NCBI RefSeq assembly: GCF_001420915.1
Contig: NZ_CP013021.1
Location: 2,263,001 to 2,327,000, forward strand
Length of the DNA stretch: 64,000 nt
Direction: 5' to 3'
Source of the DNA: Agarivorans gilvus
GTDB taxonomy: Bacteria; Pseudomonadota; Gammaproteobacteria; Enterobacterales; Celerinatantimonadaceae
A program made the translations under genes and the position numbers. Of this stretch, positions 26,750-35,779 are shown in pieces (position 1 is the first letter of the stretch; every line of letters starts with the position of its first letter). The notes beneath the pieces are model-generated. The model was not told the DNA's origin. It did not search any database and was given only the letters and a program-made list of their open reading frames with translations.

Positions 26750-28039
26750 TCAATCTTGCCCTTGTAACAAACTGAGCAAACGCGCTTTAAACTGCTCAGC
26801 AAATTCGCGTCGCATGCTCTGGCTGACGATGGGTTCAACACAATTGACGGTAACCGTTAAGCCCTCCGCCAGCGTCTGAGTACCCAACCAAAAAATGGAA
26901 CCCATAAGGTGCTGAGCAGCGGTAAAGTAATATTGCTGAGCCTCTAAGCCTTGTTCTCGTGAAGCCGCAAACAAGTGCTCAATATTGCCCAAATTAGACA
27001 GATGAATACAATTAAAACGCCCGGCCACGAGTTGCATATCTTGCTCCGTACGAGAAGCTTGTTGCCGCCACCAATCATCATTGCACGAGATAAGGTGCAA
27101 CCCCGTCGCTACCTGCTGTTGATATAAATGGTGGATCCGCTTAGCCCGCTGCCAAAAATCGTCATCATCAAAGCAAGCCACATTAAAAGAAAACATCGAC
27201 ACGTAACAAGCCAACTCTTGCTCGTCAACGGCTGGCTCGATAATTGGCCGTAGATTAGCATTCCCTCCCGCACTCACCGAATCAGTTGGGATTTTAGCTA
27301 ACGCTAAAGCGGTTTCTATAGCTACAGCGTAAAGCAATATAGTTAAACTCAATTGATGAGCGCGCGCCAACTTAAGCAGCGCGCTGGTTTGGGCCGCTTC
27401 AAAACTAATGAGTTGTAATTTGTTACGAGACTTTAGGCTCACTTCACTTTGTACCAACCACGCCTTAGCTTGTTTGCTAGAGAGGGGGGCGCAAAAAGGG
27501 CTGCCACCCTGCGGAGGCATTTGATGATTCAACGCTTGATGAACGCTAGGCCGTAGCGCTAAACGCTTCGGCTGAATGGCGACTTTCTGTAATAATTGCT
27601 GGTGGTAACTTAACCATTCAGCCAGCAAGGCGGAAGCCGAGAGGCCATCACAAATGCAATGATGAAGACTAATGATTAAAGCTGATTGCTCCGCCCCAAC
27701 TAACAAACGAACTCGCCACAACGGCCCTCCCACCAACAAAGGCTGATTGCTTTGCTGCTCCATGAGTTCAGCCAAACTTGGCTGAAATGCTTGCGACTCA
27801 AGGTAATCAACCTTCAACTCAAGCGGAGCGGAACAGTTTTGCCAACGCCAGTGCTGTGCATCGCCTTGTAAACAGAGGCTCAAAAAGGGATGTCTGGCTA
27901 ACAATAGTTGATGAATCTGCGGCGCTAAATCTGCATTAAGTCTGCCTTTTACCACTACCGCATTCACCACCAACATTGCCCCACTGCTGGTTAAACTGGC
28001 AAATAAAGACTCCGTATGGCCTAAAGCTCTAATCGTCAT
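26750..28039 (-). CDS. Condensation-domain / acyltransferase-fold protein
   Basis: A 429-residue soluble protein with the chloramphenicol-acetyltransferase/condensation fold. The active motif HHxxxDG appears as LHHCICDG near residues 126-133, and an NLRPI segment near 257. Such stand-alone enzymes (PapA-like, alcohol acyltransferase-like) move an acyl group from CoA or a carrier protein to an alcohol or amine. No carrier domain is fused. The RBS is AAGGAG. It lies 48 bp downstream of the MFS gene in the same orientation, probably one operon with a product exporter. Confidence 0.78.
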   Translation of the reverse strand: MTIRALGHTESLFASLTSSGAMLVVNAVVVKGRLNADLAPQIHQLLLARHPFLSLCLQGDAQHWRWQNCSAPLELKVDYLESQAFQPSLAELMEQQSNQPLLVGGPLWRVRLLVGAEQSALIISLHHCICDGLSASALLAEWLSYHQQLLQKVAIQPKRLALRPSVHQALNHQMPPQGGSPFCAPLSSKQAKAWLVQSEVSLKSRNKLQLISFEAAQTSALLKLARAHQLSLTILLYAVAIETALALAKIPTDSVSAGGNANLRPIIEPAVDEQELACYVSMFSFNVACFDDDDFWQRAKRIHHLYQQQVATGLHLISCNDDWWRQQASRTEQDMQLVAGRFNCIHLSNLGNIEHLFAASREQGLEAQQYYFTAAQHLMGSIFWLGTQTLAEGLTVTVNCVEPIVSQSMRREFAEQFKARLLSLLQGQD

Positions 28040-28087
28040 CAGGGCTCCTTATGTCAGAAAAATTGTTATAAATTCAGCGTACTATCT

Positions 28088-29266
28088 TTACACAGCTAGT
28101 GGCTTCACTTTCATAACCTGGATCACCATAGCTAACATTAAACACAGCCCCATCACCGTAAATATGATCGCCATTCCATTTGTGCTCGGCAACAAGATAC
28201 TGGTTAGCAAGCCAACAGCTAGCGCGGTTAAAGTCATTTGGCTAGTACCACTTAAGGCCGAGACCGTACCCGCTTGCGATGAAAACTGCGCAAACAAGCC
28301 AGATTGCGAGATAGGATAAATACTGCCAACGCTAGCGCTAATCAAGCTCATAGCAAATATGACCCACGATAGCTCATTCCCTTTAAGCAACAGTATTAAG
28401 GTGGCGATAAAAGGCAAAGTAGATGCCAAGGCTAAGACCTGCAATTCTGACCAGCGGCCATTATAGCGCCGAGTGAAGGCGCTACCTAAGGCCAAGCCCG
28501 GCGCTGGAATAATCATCACCAAGCCATAACTATCGGCGCTTAAGCCAAAGTCGTGCTGCAATACAAAAGGCGCGCTGCTAATCATATACATCAAGCCGAT
28601 ACTGGCGATCCAGGCTAAGCAAGAGTAGGCGATAAAATGTGGATTCAACGCCAACTCAAGATAGTTACGCATGACGCGTTTAAATTGCAAATGTGGCCCC
28701 GGCTTGGTTTGTGTCTCAGGTAAGTATTTAGCCGCTGTCATCATGACGATGCTCACCACTGCACCAATGATGAAAAATATATAATGCCAGCCCCAATAGG
28801 CGGTAACGACGCCGCCCACCACCGGGCCAACCACTGGTATAACCGAGGCAGCCATTCCCAACCAAGCAAAGCCATGTTTTAACCCTAGGCCGCGATAGCT
28901 GTCACTAATGAGGCAGCGCGCGAGTATTTGGTTACTGCCAGCCCCCAAACCTTGAATTAACACGCCCAACATTAATAGATTAAGGCTATTTAGGCCGAAA
29001 AAAGTCAGCAAATTGCCGCTTAAGAAAATACTTTGACCACACCAAAATACTCGGCGTCTGCCAAAGCTATCGGCTAAGGGTCCATAAACCAGCTGTGATA
29101 AACCCAAGCCAAGAATGAAACACAGAATCAAGCTCTGAGCTAAGTGCTCTTCTACCGCAAAATGCACCGCCATCTGCGGTAAGGCCGGAGCGAGTAAACC
29201 ATTGGTTAACTGAGAACAGGCCATAAAAGCAATTGAAAAAAACAAGGGAAGGCGTGCTGCACTCAC
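28088..29266 (-). CDS. MFS exporter, Bcr/CflA drug-resistance type
   Basis: A 392-residue inner-membrane transporter with 12 predicted TM helices. The GPLADSFGRRRVFW loop between TM2 and TM3 and an ILARCLISDSYRG segment are characteristic of Bcr/CflA multidrug exporters. The start is a GTG with AAGGAG 7 bp upstream; an ATG four bases earlier is out of frame. It is divergent from a LysR regulator and upstream of the acyltransferase-fold gene, so it may export that enzyme's product. Confidence 0.88.
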   Translation of the reverse strand: MSAARLPLFFSIAFMACSQLTNGLLAPALPQMAVHFAVEEHLAQSLILCFILGLGLSQLVYGPLADSFGRRRVFWCGQSIFLSGNLLTFFGLNSLNLLMLGVLIQGLGAGSNQILARCLISDSYRGLGLKHGFAWLGMAASVIPVVGPVVGGVVTAYWGWHYIFFIIGAVVSIVMMTAAKYLPETQTKPGPHLQFKRVMRNYLELALNPHFIAYSCLAWIASIGLMYMISSAPFVLQHDFGLSADSYGLVMIIPAPGLALGSAFTRRYNGRWSELQVLALASTLPFIATLILLLKGNELSWVIFAMSLISASVGSIYPISQSGLFAQFSSQAGTVSALSGTSQMTLTALAVGLLTSILLPSTNGMAIIFTVMGLCLMLAMVIQVMKVKPLAV

Positions 29267-29435
29267 TCATAAACTCCTTAACTAATATAAAAACCCCGCA
29301 AACTGCTGCAAAAAACACCTCGAAAGGTCAACAGGCCCCAAACACAGCAATTGTAAATAAAAGTCAGAAGCGGATAATCATTCAATAAAGACACGGTTTA
29401 TTTCCCACAGAGAAACAATAAACAGAGAGCAAGGT

Positions 29436-30317
29436 ATGGATTGGCTAAACGTAGTGAAAACCTATGTTGCAGTTGTAGAAAGCAATAGCTTTGTTGTTGC
29501 TGCAGAGCGGATTGGCATCACCACCTCGTCTTGCAGCAAACGTATTTCTTGGTTGGAAGCGCAGTTACACTGCCAATTGTTATTAAGAACCACTCGGCGC
29601 ATTCGCACCACCGAGCAAGGTCAGCAGTTCTACTTGCAAAGTTGTGACTGGCTAAAGCAATTCGATAACATGCGACATCAGTTAAAATTAGACGAAGGAT
29701 TAAGCGGTAGCCTCAGTATTGGCGCACCCGCCGTTTCTGGTAGTTCTTATGTCACGCCATTAATCGCCTCATTCTTACCCGCACATCCTCACCTCAGAGT
29801 GGAGCTAATTGAGACTGAAGCTGGCATCATTCCCGATTTATCTTTAGACATAGTGATAAGCCGTCGCTTAGAGCACTTTGATAGCACCAGTTACCGTATG
29901 CTGCACCTGTTTGACTACGCTGTAAAATGCTTTGCTAGCCCGCGCTTCCTTGCCAAGCATGGCAAAGTCACCAGCGCCCAGCAGTTAACCCGCCTTCCTC
30001 TGCTGTTAGTACAAGGACAAATTCGCTCTGGTGGTGTGAAGTTAAACGATGGCACAGTGCTTAACCAAACACCTCAATTTATTACGCACGATCCAATGGC
30101 GGCGATACAAGGCGCGGTACATCATATGGGAGTGGTATTGGTCTCTGAAGATTTGGTTCAACAGCAGTTACTGGACGGTAAATTAGTCGAAGTGGTACCG
30201 GGGCTATTATCCGAGCAGCGCAGTGTTTGCGCTTATTACCCCAATCAACGCTTTGAAAACCCGAATACCGCCGCCTTTTTGCAACACCTGCGCCAACAAA
30301 CTCGGCCAGTAGGCTAA
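29436..30317 (+). CDS. LysR-family transcriptional regulator
   Basis: A 293-residue LTTR. The winged HTH is at 1-60 (FVVAAERIGITTSSCSKRISWLEAQLHCQLLLRTTRRI) and the effector-binding domain is at about 90-290. It is divergent from the MFS/acyltransferase pair across 169 bp, the standard LTTR arrangement, so it probably controls that pair. The inducer is unknown. Confidence 0.9.
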   Translation: MDWLNVVKTYVAVVESNSFVVAAERIGITTSSCSKRISWLEAQLHCQLLLRTTRRIRTTEQGQQFYLQSCDWLKQFDNMRHQLKLDEGLSGSLSIGAPAVSGSSYVTPLIASFLPAHPHLRVELIETEAGIIPDLSLDIVISRRLEHFDSTSYRMLHLFDYAVKCFASPRFLAKHGKVTSAQQLTRLPLLLVQGQIRSGGVKLNDGTVLNQTPQFITHDPMAAIQGAVHHMGVVLVSEDLVQQQLLDGKLVEVVPGLLSEQRSVCAYYPNQRFENPNTAAFLQHLRQQTRPVG

Positions 30318-30338
30318 GCACTACTGGCCGCACACCAG

Positions 30339-30758
30339 TTAACTGATGTTTATTTGTTGTTTTTGTTGAGGCTCAGGCTGCAATTTGGGGGCTCGCAACA
30401 TCAATAAACCATTCACTAATTCAGCGCTAATGTCTTTAGCCTGAATGGCTTTGCCTACATTAATGTTACGTTTAAAAAAGCCACTGCGGCGTTCTTTACG
30501 TAATACGTTGTCGCCCTCTTGCTGATGTTCTTGATTAATTTTTGCTTCAATACTAAGTACACCATCCTCTAGGTGAACTTTAATATCTTCCTTAGCCACA
30601 CCGGGCAATTCAGCCACAAATAAGTAGCTGTCTTCTTTATCAATGATATCAACCCTAGGTTGGAAAAACGCTTCATCGCCAACTTTAAAAGCGGGGCTGA
30701 AGAAGTTGTCCCATAAGCTATCGCGGTCAAACCAAGGGTCTCTAGGTAACATGTTCAT
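30339..30758 (-). CDS. Hsp20 / alpha-crystallin small heat-shock protein
   Basis: A 139-residue ATP-independent holdase. The alpha-crystallin domain spans about 34-125 (PRVDIIDKEDSYLFVAELPGV, GVLSIEA, LVNGLLMLRAPK). It ends with an I-x-I tail motif (INI) used in oligomer assembly. Of three clustered ATG codons, the one at 30758 has AGGAG at a 6-bp spacing; the first is too close. It is convergent with the LysR gene. No obvious sigma-32 promoter or ROSE element was identified. Confidence 0.92.
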   Translation of the reverse strand: MNMLPRDPWFDRDSLWDNFFSPAFKVGDEAFFQPRVDIIDKEDSYLFVAELPGVAKEDIKVHLEDGVLSIEAKINQEHQQEGDNVLRKERRSGFFKRNINVGKAIQAKDISAELVNGLLMLRAPKLQPEPQQKQQINIS

Positions 30759-30945
30759 CATATGCTCCTTAGTTAAGGCCTACACTAAAAAACACCTCCT
30801 ACAGAGTAATTTTAGCTGCTCTTTATATGCCCATGATTAAACGACAGAGACAAAAACAGCTCACTTTGACCCAAAGCAAAAGCCGAGCAAAAATTTTTTC
30901 AAGCTACTTTAATGGGGTATAAATTTTGCCCATTGACTAAACCGG

Positions 30946-30980
30946 CAAAAAAAAACCGCCAGCATCAAGCTAGCGGTTTT
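30946..30980 (-). terminator. Terminator of the 41-residue small gene
   Basis: On the minus strand AACCGCTAGC-TTGAT-GCTGGCGGTT is followed by about nine T. It lies about 60 bp after the stop of the small gene at 31042, and no other gene on this strand could use it. Confidence 0.8.
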
Positions 30981-31041
30981 GGGGGATGTAACAAGCGTGA
31001 AAATCAAGTCACGAGTATCTGAAGGCAACTACCGATGTAGT

Positions 31042-31167
31042 TTACTCGGCCGCTTCAACATCGGATTCACATTCTTTTGCATCAATGTCTTCACTGACAG
31101 GAAGGCGAACAAAAAAGCCTTTTCCAGTTGCAAAACAACGCATCGTTTGTTGTTGATCTTGTTCCAT
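31042..31167 (-). CDS. Small uncharacterised protein (41 aa)
   Basis: The 41-residue frame starts at ATG 31167, with GGAG about 9 bp upstream, and stops at 31042. It begins MEQDQQQTMRCFATG and continues with GFFVRLPVSEDIDAKE. It is acidic at the C-terminus, with two cysteines and no membrane segment. I do not recognise it. A good RBS and a dedicated strong terminator downstream support a real, independently expressed gene. Confidence 0.6.
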   Translation of the reverse strand: MEQDQQQTMRCFATGKGFFVRLPVSEDIDAKECESDVEAAE

Positions 31168-31670
31168 TACGATAAATCTCCTAAGTTGTTGCAAGGGTGA
31201 AATCCAAAAATTTCTGTTTATATTAATCTATTGCCACTTGCGTAAGTAAGGCTAGCTAGTGAATAAAAATTTCACAAGAAAAATTTAAACTGGCTATTAA
31301 ATAGCCTACTTTTTCTTGATCCAGCTCAGTCTTGCGGCGAGTAATTTATAGGCTTTTTTCAAAAATGTGAAGTACTAATTCTAAACTTTGCGGATCCAGC
31401 GCAAAACCCAAAAATAAAAAACATTATAAAACAACAACTTAAAAATCATATAAAATCCCCAAAAATCCATTTATAGCTTTAGTGAATATTAAAACCGTGG
31501 CTAGTTACAATTAGCTATATTTGGTTTTCACGCCAAAAATAACGAAAAGAGAATCAAGGACTTATAAAAAGATTGTCGACAACAATTACGATTGAATATT
31601 TATTCAAAAACATCGTTAGTAACAAAAAAGATAATTTATATTAAAAGCGACAGCCCAGCCATGCTGCGGC
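31168..31670. other. AT-rich 503-bp intergenic region without a supported gene
   Basis: No coding frame is convincing. One small hairpin, GGCTAT-TAA-ATAGCC (31292-31306) followed by TACTTTTTC, resembles a weak plus-strand terminator. No upstream plus-strand gene is visible. The remainder is low-complexity A/T sequence that may hold the promoter of the 41-residue gene. Confidence 0.5.
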
Positions 31671-31847
31671 CTAGCGACGTTTTATCGTAACCAGATCAAA
31701 TAGTACCCATAAACCGATAATGGTCACGGAAACGGTCGCCCCGTACTCGAGATAGATATGAATGTATCCTAGGAAAAAACTGGCTGCAGGAAGCAGAAAA
31801 ACCAGTATTAAGGCCAACAACAAATAGCCCAAAGCGTACCCCCCCAT
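31671..31847 (-). CDS. Small two-TM membrane protein (58 aa)
   Basis: A 58-residue hydrophobic protein, MGGYALGYLLLALILVFLLP onward. Helix 1 is about 5-28 and helix 2 about 33-53, with a basic TIKRR end. The start ATG at 31847 is followed at once by a G7 run and has no clear RBS, so the start is uncertain. It lies 41 bp after the exported-protein gene on the same strand and is probably its operon partner. Not recognised. A 62-residue overlapping frame (31696-31884) is less protein-like. Confidence 0.55.
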   Translation of the reverse strand: MGGYALGYLLLALILVFLLPAASFFLGYIHIYLEYGATVSVTIIGLWVLFDLVTIKRR

Positions 31848-31888
31848 TTTTTTGTTTAAGTATATCGCTTGGAGGAAGCTGCAAACAA

Positions 31889-32332
31889 CTATTCGAAGTA
31901 AGATTTTAATTTAAACTGCACGTGGCCATCTTTCCATAAAGTGGTATCGATATGAGTCTTGCAGATCGCGCAAAATAACTTGTTAGACAAGGTTAAATGG
32001 CTGGAAATCCGATTACCCTTGGCGCGAAACAGCAAGTTATCTTGCGCCTGCCAACGAAGCCCTCCTCGCCAATTAGCTCGCCAGCGTGGCACATTCTGAT
32101 AACGTAATAACAGTTGCTGCTGTTGCGCGGGAAGTTCAGCGGAATTGGAGTACACTTCACTAGAAGCCAACTGTTGCTGTTGTAACCAGCTAACTTTGCT
32201 GAAAATAGATGCGGTAGTCGGTGGTTGAACTAATTCTTTGTCAACGGCCAGTTCTAATTTTAGAGCCGAGTTTGCTAGTACCAAGCATGGCCAACAGAGT
32301 AACGCTAATATAAAGTATGGAACTCTCCTCAT
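31889..32332 (-). CDS. Hypothetical exported protein with CxxC
   Basis: A 147-residue protein starting at ATG 32332, with AGGAG 8 bp upstream; the GTG at 32338 is too close to that RBS. Residues 1-20 (MRRVPYFILALLCWPCLVLA) are a signal peptide. The mature part is Gln-rich in the middle (~50-75). It ends with NKLFCAICKTHIDTTLWKDG, where the CxxC could form a disulfide or bind metal. Not recognised as a known family. Upstream, 32333-32728 contains palindromes but no gene. Confidence 0.65.
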   Translation of the reverse strand: MRRVPYFILALLCWPCLVLANSALKLELAVDKELVQPPTTASIFSKVSWLQQQQLASSEVYSNSAELPAQQQQLLLRYQNVPRWRANWRGGLRWQAQDNLLFRAKGNRISSHLTLSNKLFCAICKTHIDTTLWKDGHVQFKLKSYFE

Positions 32333-32398
32333 ATCCACCTCTCCTATAGCTAAGCTTGCAAAGAAAGGCTCACTCGCCCTTCGACCCTACAAAACTTA

Positions 32399-32439
32399 CG
32401 ACTATATATAAAGGATAGTCGAGCAAGCTAGATCTAGCT
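32399..32439. promoter_or_regulatory. Two adjacent palindromes in the 31889/pntA divergent spacer
   Basis: CGACTAT-N9-ATAGTCG (32399-32421) is next to the perfect 14-bp palindrome AGCTAGATCTAGCT (32426-32439). They lie 70-110 bp upstream of the exported-protein gene and are operator-like. No binding factor can be named. Confidence 0.3.
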
Positions 32440-32539
32440 ATTCACCGACAAAAACCAGGGAATTCACCGCCCTCACACTTTACATTCTGCTAACGTTTAG
32501 ACACCTAGGTATAACCTATCGCTCCGATAAACTTTACAA

Positions 32540-32554
32540 ATTGGTTCGACCAAT
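32540..32554. promoter_or_regulatory. Perfect 15-bp inverted repeat upstream of pntA
   Basis: ATTGGT-TCG-ACCAAT lies about 175 bp upstream of pntA. It is a candidate operator, by symmetry only. Confidence 0.3.
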
Positions 32555-32728
32555 AGAAATAAGCGATACTTTTATCCAAAGTTACTTGACTGTTGAGCTG
32601 TAGTTTTCTTTCATATCAGGCCAAATGCGTGAAATTAACTAATTAGTTTTAGCTAACAAACAGTTAATATACAGTGATCAGTTGCCAAAATAGCAACGCA
32701 ACATAACAACCATTAGCAGGAATACACT

Positions 32729-34291
32729 ATGCAAATCGGAATACCTAAGGAGATCTTCGACCAGGAGAGCCGGGTAGCCGCCACCCCTAAAACAGTAGAG
32801 CAGCTACTAAAGTTAGGCTTCTCTGTGGCTGTGGAAAGCGGCGCAGGAACAGCGGCCAGCTTTAATGATGAAGCCTATAAAGAAGCCGGTGCGGAGATTG
32901 TCAGTAAAGAGCAAGCTTTTCAAGCAGATTTGATTTTCAAAGTTAACGCCCCACTCGATGGCAGCGATAACAGTGTTGATGAACTGTCCTTAATAAAAGA
33001 AGGCGCAACTGTCGCCAGTTTCGCATGGCCAGCTCAACATCCAGAAATGTTAGAAAAATTTAAAGCCGCAAAAGTAAATTTGTTGGCAATGGACATGGTT
33101 CCACGAATTTCTCGAGCACAATCGTTGGATGCACGTAGCTCACTGGCCAATGTTGACGGCTATCGCGCCGTAGTTGAAGCAGCCAACCACTTCGGCCGTT
33201 TCTTCACCGGACAAATTACCGCTGCAGGTAAAGTGCCACCCGCCAAAGTTCTGGTTATTGGTGCAGGGGTAGCAGGTCTTGCCGCAATCGGTACTGCCGG
33301 TAGCCTAGGCGCCATTGTGCGTGCTTTTGATACTCGTCCAGAAGTAAAAGAACAAATTAACTCAATGGGCGCTGAATTCCTCGAGTTAGATTACGAAGAA
33401 GAAGATACCGGTAGTGGTGATGGCTACGCTAAAGAAATGAGCGCGGCCTTTATTGAAGCTGAAATGGCGCTGTTCCGCGAACAAGCTAAAGACGTCGACA
33501 TTATTATTACCACTGCACTAATTCCTGGACGCCCAGCGCCTAAGCTGATTTTGGCCGACATGGTGGAATTAATGAAACCAGGCAGCGTGATCGTTGACTT
33601 AGCAGCCGCTACCGGCGGTAACTGTGAGTTAACCAAGCCCGGTGAAATTAGTGTTCAACACGATGTCACCATCGTTGGTTTAACCGATATTTCTCGCCGC
33701 TTACCAGCGCAAGCCAGCCAATTATACGGTACCAACTTAGTAAACTTACTTAAGTTAATGTGCCCAGAGAAAAATGGCGAAATCGACATCAACTTCGAAG
33801 ATGAAGTGCTACGTGGCGTCACCTCTGTTAAAGATGGTGAAATCACCTTCCCACCACCACCAATTCAAGTGAGTGCTCAACCGCAAGCTGAAGCTGCGCC
33901 AGCAGTAGAAGCGGCACCAGCAGAACCCGAAAAACCGGCTAAGCCCTGGCTAAAACCACTACTAGCGGTAGCGGGTGCAGCAGCTTTTGCTTGGGTAGCC
34001 GATGCCGCTCCAGCAAACTTTTTACAACACTTTACCGTGTTCTTATTGGCCTGTGTGGTCGGTTACTACGTTGTTTGGAATGTAACACATGCCTTGCACA
34101 CTCCTTTGATGAGTGTAACCAACGCCATTAGCGGCATTATTATTGTGGGCGCCTTAGTGCAGATGAAGGCCGATACCTCATGGGTGGTGTTACTGCTCTC
34201 GGGGATAGCGATTCTGATTGCTACCATTAATATCGCCGGTGGTTTTACTGTGACTCAGCGGATGCTGAAAATGTTCCGTAAAGACGACTAA
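32729..34291 (+). CDS. pntA: NAD(P) transhydrogenase alpha subunit
   Basis: A 520-residue subunit of the proton-translocating transhydrogenase, which drives hydride transfer from NADH to NADP+. The N-terminal domain I binds NAD(H), with MQIGIPKE at the start, RISRAQ and DARSS near 128-138, and the Rossmann fold VLVIGAGVAGLAAIGTAGSL near 175-194. An Ala/Pro/Glu-rich linker (about 388-412) precedes the C-terminal membrane helices. The RBS is AGGAA. It is followed 14 bp later by pntB. Confidence 0.97.
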   Translation: MQIGIPKEIFDQESRVAATPKTVEQLLKLGFSVAVESGAGTAASFNDEAYKEAGAEIVSKEQAFQADLIFKVNAPLDGSDNSVDELSLIKEGATVASFAWPAQHPEMLEKFKAAKVNLLAMDMVPRISRAQSLDARSSLANVDGYRAVVEAANHFGRFFTGQITAAGKVPPAKVLVIGAGVAGLAAIGTAGSLGAIVRAFDTRPEVKEQINSMGAEFLELDYEEEDTGSGDGYAKEMSAAFIEAEMALFREQAKDVDIIITTALIPGRPAPKLILADMVELMKPGSVIVDLAAATGGNCELTKPGEISVQHDVTIVGLTDISRRLPAQASQLYGTNLVNLLKLMCPEKNGEIDINFEDEVLRGVTSVKDGEITFPPPPIQVSAQPQAEAAPAVEAAPAEPEKPAKPWLKPLLAVAGAAAFAWVADAAPANFLQHFTVFLLACVVGYYVVWNVTHALHTPLMSVTNAISGIIIVGALVQMKADTSWVVLLLSGIAILIATINIAGGFTVTQRMLKMFRKDD

Positions 34292-34305
34292 GGAGAAATA
34301 GTCAC

Positions 34306-35682
34306 ATGTCTCAAGGTATTGTTTCCGCAGCGTACCTAATCGCTGCCCTATTGTTTATTTTCAGCCTCGCCGGCCTAAGTAAACAAGAAACCGCTCAACG
34401 CGGTAACATCTTCGGCATCATCGGTATGGTGATTGCCGTGCTAGCCACCTTGGCTAGTACTCAAGTATCTGGCGGAAGCTGGATCATCACCTTAGCTATG
34501 GCTATTGGTGCCGCGATTGGTATTCGTTTAGCACTAAAAGTTGAAATGACCGAAATGCCCGAGCTAGTAGCTATTCTGCATAGCTTCGTAGGTATGGCTG
34601 CGGTGTTGGTGGGCTTCTCTAGCGCCATCGGCCATGAACCATTTAGTACCTCCGTAGTTAAAACCATTCACGACGTAGAAGTATTTCTTGGCATCTTCAT
34701 CGGTGCAGTGACCTTCACCGGTTCGGTAGTGGCCTTTGGTAAACTGCGCGGTATTATCAGCAGTGCGCCCAAAGCGCTTCCTGGCGCTCACTGGTTAAAC
34801 TTAGGCATGATTGTAGTATCTATCTACCTAGGCAGCGTATTCATGGAGCACGAAGCCATGTGGGCCTTAGTAATCATGACCCTGATTGCCTTTGTATTTG
34901 GCTACAACCTAGTGTCTGCCATCGGCGGCGCCGACATGCCTGTGGTGGTATCGATGCTTAACTCTTACTCTGGTTGGGCAGCGGCAGCAGCAGGCTTCAT
35001 GCTAAACAACGATCTGTTGATTGTTACCGGTGCATTGGTAGGTAGCTCAGGTGCGATTCTGTCTTACATCATGTGTAAGGCGATGAACCGCTCATTTATT
35101 AGCGTAATCCTAGGCGGCTTCGGCACCGAAGGCGGCACGATTGCTTCAGACGTTGAACAAGGCGAGCATACCGAAGTGCAAGCCGATGAAGTTGCCGAAA
35201 TGCTAAAAGATGCCAACGAAGTGATTATTGCTCCTGGTTACGGTATGGCAGTAGCGCAAGCTCAATACCCTGTAGCTGAAATCACTAAAAAACTACGTGA
35301 TAAAGGCGTTAAAGTGCGCTTCGCTATTCACCCAGTAGCAGGCCGCTTACCTGGCCACATGAACGTACTATTGGCTGAAGCCAAAGTGCCTTATGACATC
35401 GTGATGGAAATGGACGAAATCAACGATGACTTCGCCTCCACCGATGTGGTACTGGTGATTGGCGCCAACGACACCGTTAACCCAGCAGCTAAAGAACCGG
35501 GCAGCCCAATTGCCGGTATGCCAGTACTTGAAGTATGGGAAGCGAAGAAGGTAATCGTATTTAAACGTTCCATGGCCACCGGTTACGCCGGCGTACAAAA
35601 CCCATTGTTCTTTAAAGAAAATACCGACATGTTATTTGGTGATGCGAAAGAGACAGTACAGAAGATCCTGTCTCACATTTAA
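34306..35682 (+). CDS. pntB: NAD(P) transhydrogenase beta subunit
   Basis: A 458-residue partner of PntA. About eight N-terminal membrane helices (1-265) complete the proton channel. The C-terminal domain III binds NADP(H): IIAPGYGMAVAQAQYPV near 308-324, HPVAGRLPGHMNVLLAEA and VIGANDTVNPAA. The RBS is AAGGAG. It is transcribed with pntA and ends at a strong hairpin. Confidence 0.97.
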   Translation: MSQGIVSAAYLIAALLFIFSLAGLSKQETAQRGNIFGIIGMVIAVLATLASTQVSGGSWIITLAMAIGAAIGIRLALKVEMTEMPELVAILHSFVGMAAVLVGFSSAIGHEPFSTSVVKTIHDVEVFLGIFIGAVTFTGSVVAFGKLRGIISSAPKALPGAHWLNLGMIVVSIYLGSVFMEHEAMWALVIMTLIAFVFGYNLVSAIGGADMPVVVSMLNSYSGWAAAAAGFMLNNDLLIVTGALVGSSGAILSYIMCKAMNRSFISVILGGFGTEGGTIASDVEQGEHTEVQADEVAEMLKDANEVIIAPGYGMAVAQAQYPVAEITKKLRDKGVKVRFAIHPVAGRLPGHMNVLLAEAKVPYDIVMEMDEINDDFASTDVVLVIGANDTVNPAAKEPGSPIAGMPVLEVWEAKKVIVFKRSMATGYAGVQNPLFFKENTDMLFGDAKETVQKILSHI

Positions 35683-35700
35683 GCCTATGACTTGAATGAT

Positions 35701-35729
35701 AAAAAAGCGCTGCTAGCAGCGCTTTTTTT
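35701..35729. terminator. Bidirectional terminator between pntB and the lipid cluster
   Basis: AAAAAAGCGCTGC-TA-GCAGCGCTTTTTT forms a 13-bp perfect stem with A and T runs on either side. It serves pntAB and probably also the convergent nine-gene operon, which ends at 35780. Confidence 0.9.
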
Positions 35730-35779
35730 ATAGCTAAAACCCTAAGCAAAACAGCAAGCTTATCCCCAAATCTGGGTAG

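Noticed and set aside
29067..29318. 83-codon frame with an ATG right after an RBS at the start of the MFS gene
   Set aside because: The same RBS fits the GTG four bases later, which opens the 392-codon MFS frame; the short frame is a shadow.
30979..31200. 73-codon plus-strand frame
   Set aside because: No RBS and poor protein character; the minus-strand 41-codon gene with RBS and terminator explains this stretch better.
31696..31884. 62-codon frame starting MQLPPSDILK
   Set aside because: It overlaps the 58-residue two-TM frame, which has clear membrane-protein character; this one reads as its shifted shadow.
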